A stretch of 64,000 bases of DNA, taken from Hysterangium stoloniferum (taxonomy: Eukaryota > Basidiomycota > Agaricomycetes > Hysterangiales > Hysterangiaceae). A model generated the notes under the pieces. That model saw only the letters and a list, made by a program, of their open reading frames with translations. It had not been told where the DNA came from and did not search any database. This document shows positions 63,576 through 64,000 of the stretch, piece after piece. Each line of letters starts with the position of its first letter. The first letter of the stretch is position 1. Position numbers and translations under genes: made by a program. The DNA lies in the NCBI GenBank assembly GCA_015178975.1, contig WHVD01000011.1, forward strand, positions 1 to 64,000, given 5' to 3'.

Positions 63576-64000
63576 TGTTAAGAACTGGAAACTGACTAAT
63601 GTCGGTGGCCGACAGGGACCGATCGGAAGGACTTGGCTTCAGCTTATGGGCTGCGCCCTCGCAAATATCTGTAGGATGTCCTTAAATTTTGGGCGGGCGA
63701 AGACTAGTCCTAGTGAGTACCTTTCGGCGTGATACCGATCGGAATCGAAGGACAAGTCGGGCGTCGGGCCAAGGGGTCGGGGCCGGGAGTGGGCGAGCGC
63801 ACGCGAAGGCGGATGGGGGAAGTCTTAGTATGAGACTGATACAGGTGTATGAGGGTATTCTGAGTCGATATTCTGATTGCCTAGTAACTACAATTACAGC
63901 GGGTTCATATACAAGTAACAGGCGTCTGGAAAATACTAATGGGGAGAAGGGCGGAACACGGTATTAACAATAAGCTTGACTAGGAACGGGAAGTTTATGA
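63576..64000 (-). repeat. 5' LTR of E3, truncated by the window end
   Basis: 425 of the expected 722 bp are present, starting TGTTAAGAACTGG on the plus strand. One difference from 56578-57002. Confidence 0.95.
63868..63912 (-). promoter_or_regulatory. Predicted E3 LTR promoter: TATA box and transcription start
   Basis: On the minus strand GTATATGA (63912-63905) lies 33 nt before AATCAGAATAT, whose first base (63878) is the predicted start, because it is the self-primer complement. The block is kept in all LTR-A copies of the window. Confidence 0.55.

Larger units (their letters stand above)
56578..64000 (-). mobile_element. Young Ty3/gypsy chromodomain retrotransposon E3, right LTR cut by window
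   Basis: From 5' to 3' on the minus strand: LTR (63576 to beyond 64000), primer-binding site, gag, frameshift site, protease-RT-RNase H-integrase-chromodomain, a spliced gene on the opposite strand, polypurine tract, LTR (56578-57299). The visible 425 bp of the right LTR differ from the left LTR at one position. Only two nonsense codons interrupt the ORFs. The full element should end near 64297. Confidence 0.95.

Noticed and set aside
1..64000. tRNA or rRNA genes and CRISPR arrays
   Set aside because: No B-box-like sequence in a cloverleaf context, no rRNA core motifs and no regularly spaced identical repeats with unique spacers were found by eye.

Overview
The window looks like a chromosome segment from an agaricomycete (mushroom-forming) basidiomycete. 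The evidence is short 45-65 bp GT-AG introns in every host gene, compact intergenic spacers, and heavy loading with Ty3/gypsy chromodomain retrotransposons, Tc1/mariner DD34E transposons and solo LTRs. No bacterial features (operons, Shine-Dalgarno sites, CRISPR) are present. All calls come from reading the sequence; nothing was searched against a database.

Layout. (1) 1-8877: a Ty3/gypsy element on the minus strand (E1). Its LTR is at 8240-8877, followed by an extra 297-aa ORF, gag, protease/RT, RNase H and integrase-chromodomain. A further sense-strand ORF with its own promoter-like start runs off the left edge. E1 has several one-base frame breaks. (2) 8878-16430: a nest of LTRs and DNA transposons in which target duplications order the insertions. 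LTR-A (10492-14038) holds solo LTR-B (10821-11617) and a Tc1 element (11624-13711), and the Tc1 transposase holds solo LTR-C (12866-13345). A second, fold-back Tc1 element lies at 14695-16268. (3) 16430-21615: a decayed, 5'-truncated gypsy element on the plus strand (E2) with a 3' LTR. (4) 22850-45084: the host-gene region. It has a DJ-1/PfpI protein, a phosphoinositide phospholipase C, a small membrane protein, an STK16/Env7-type kinase, an F-box protein and an uncharacterised protein with two micro-exons. Long gene-poor stretches contain short tandem repeats. (5) 49000-56577: a mosaic of solo LTRs and gag, RT, integrase and copia fragments. (6) 56578-64000: a nearly intact, very young gypsy element on the minus strand (E3). 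Its left LTR is complete (722 bp) and the right LTR is cut by the window end.

The most interesting system is in E2 and E3. Between the pol stop and the 3' LTR, each carries a second gene on the opposite strand, tail-to-tail with pol. It has two introns at matching positions, a coiled-coil N-terminus and a C-X2-C-X6-C-X10-C-X2-C-X6-C cluster, the spacing of fungal Zn(II)2Cys6 DNA-binding domains. The spacing and intron positions survive although the two elements have diverged greatly, so this looks like a real spliced antisense accessory gene, possibly a regulator encoded by the retrotransposon.

E3 also shows other replication signals: a gag-pol -1 frameshift site (A6 followed by a 9-bp hairpin starting right after the gag stop), an 11-nt primer-binding site complementary to the LTR 33 nt downstream of a TATA box (Tf1/sushi-type self-priming), and a polypurine tract. 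Its two nonsense codons, and nine of ten nonsense codons noted in E2, are TGA at or consistent with arginine CGA positions. This suggests that C-to-T change at CpG is the main route by which these elements die here.
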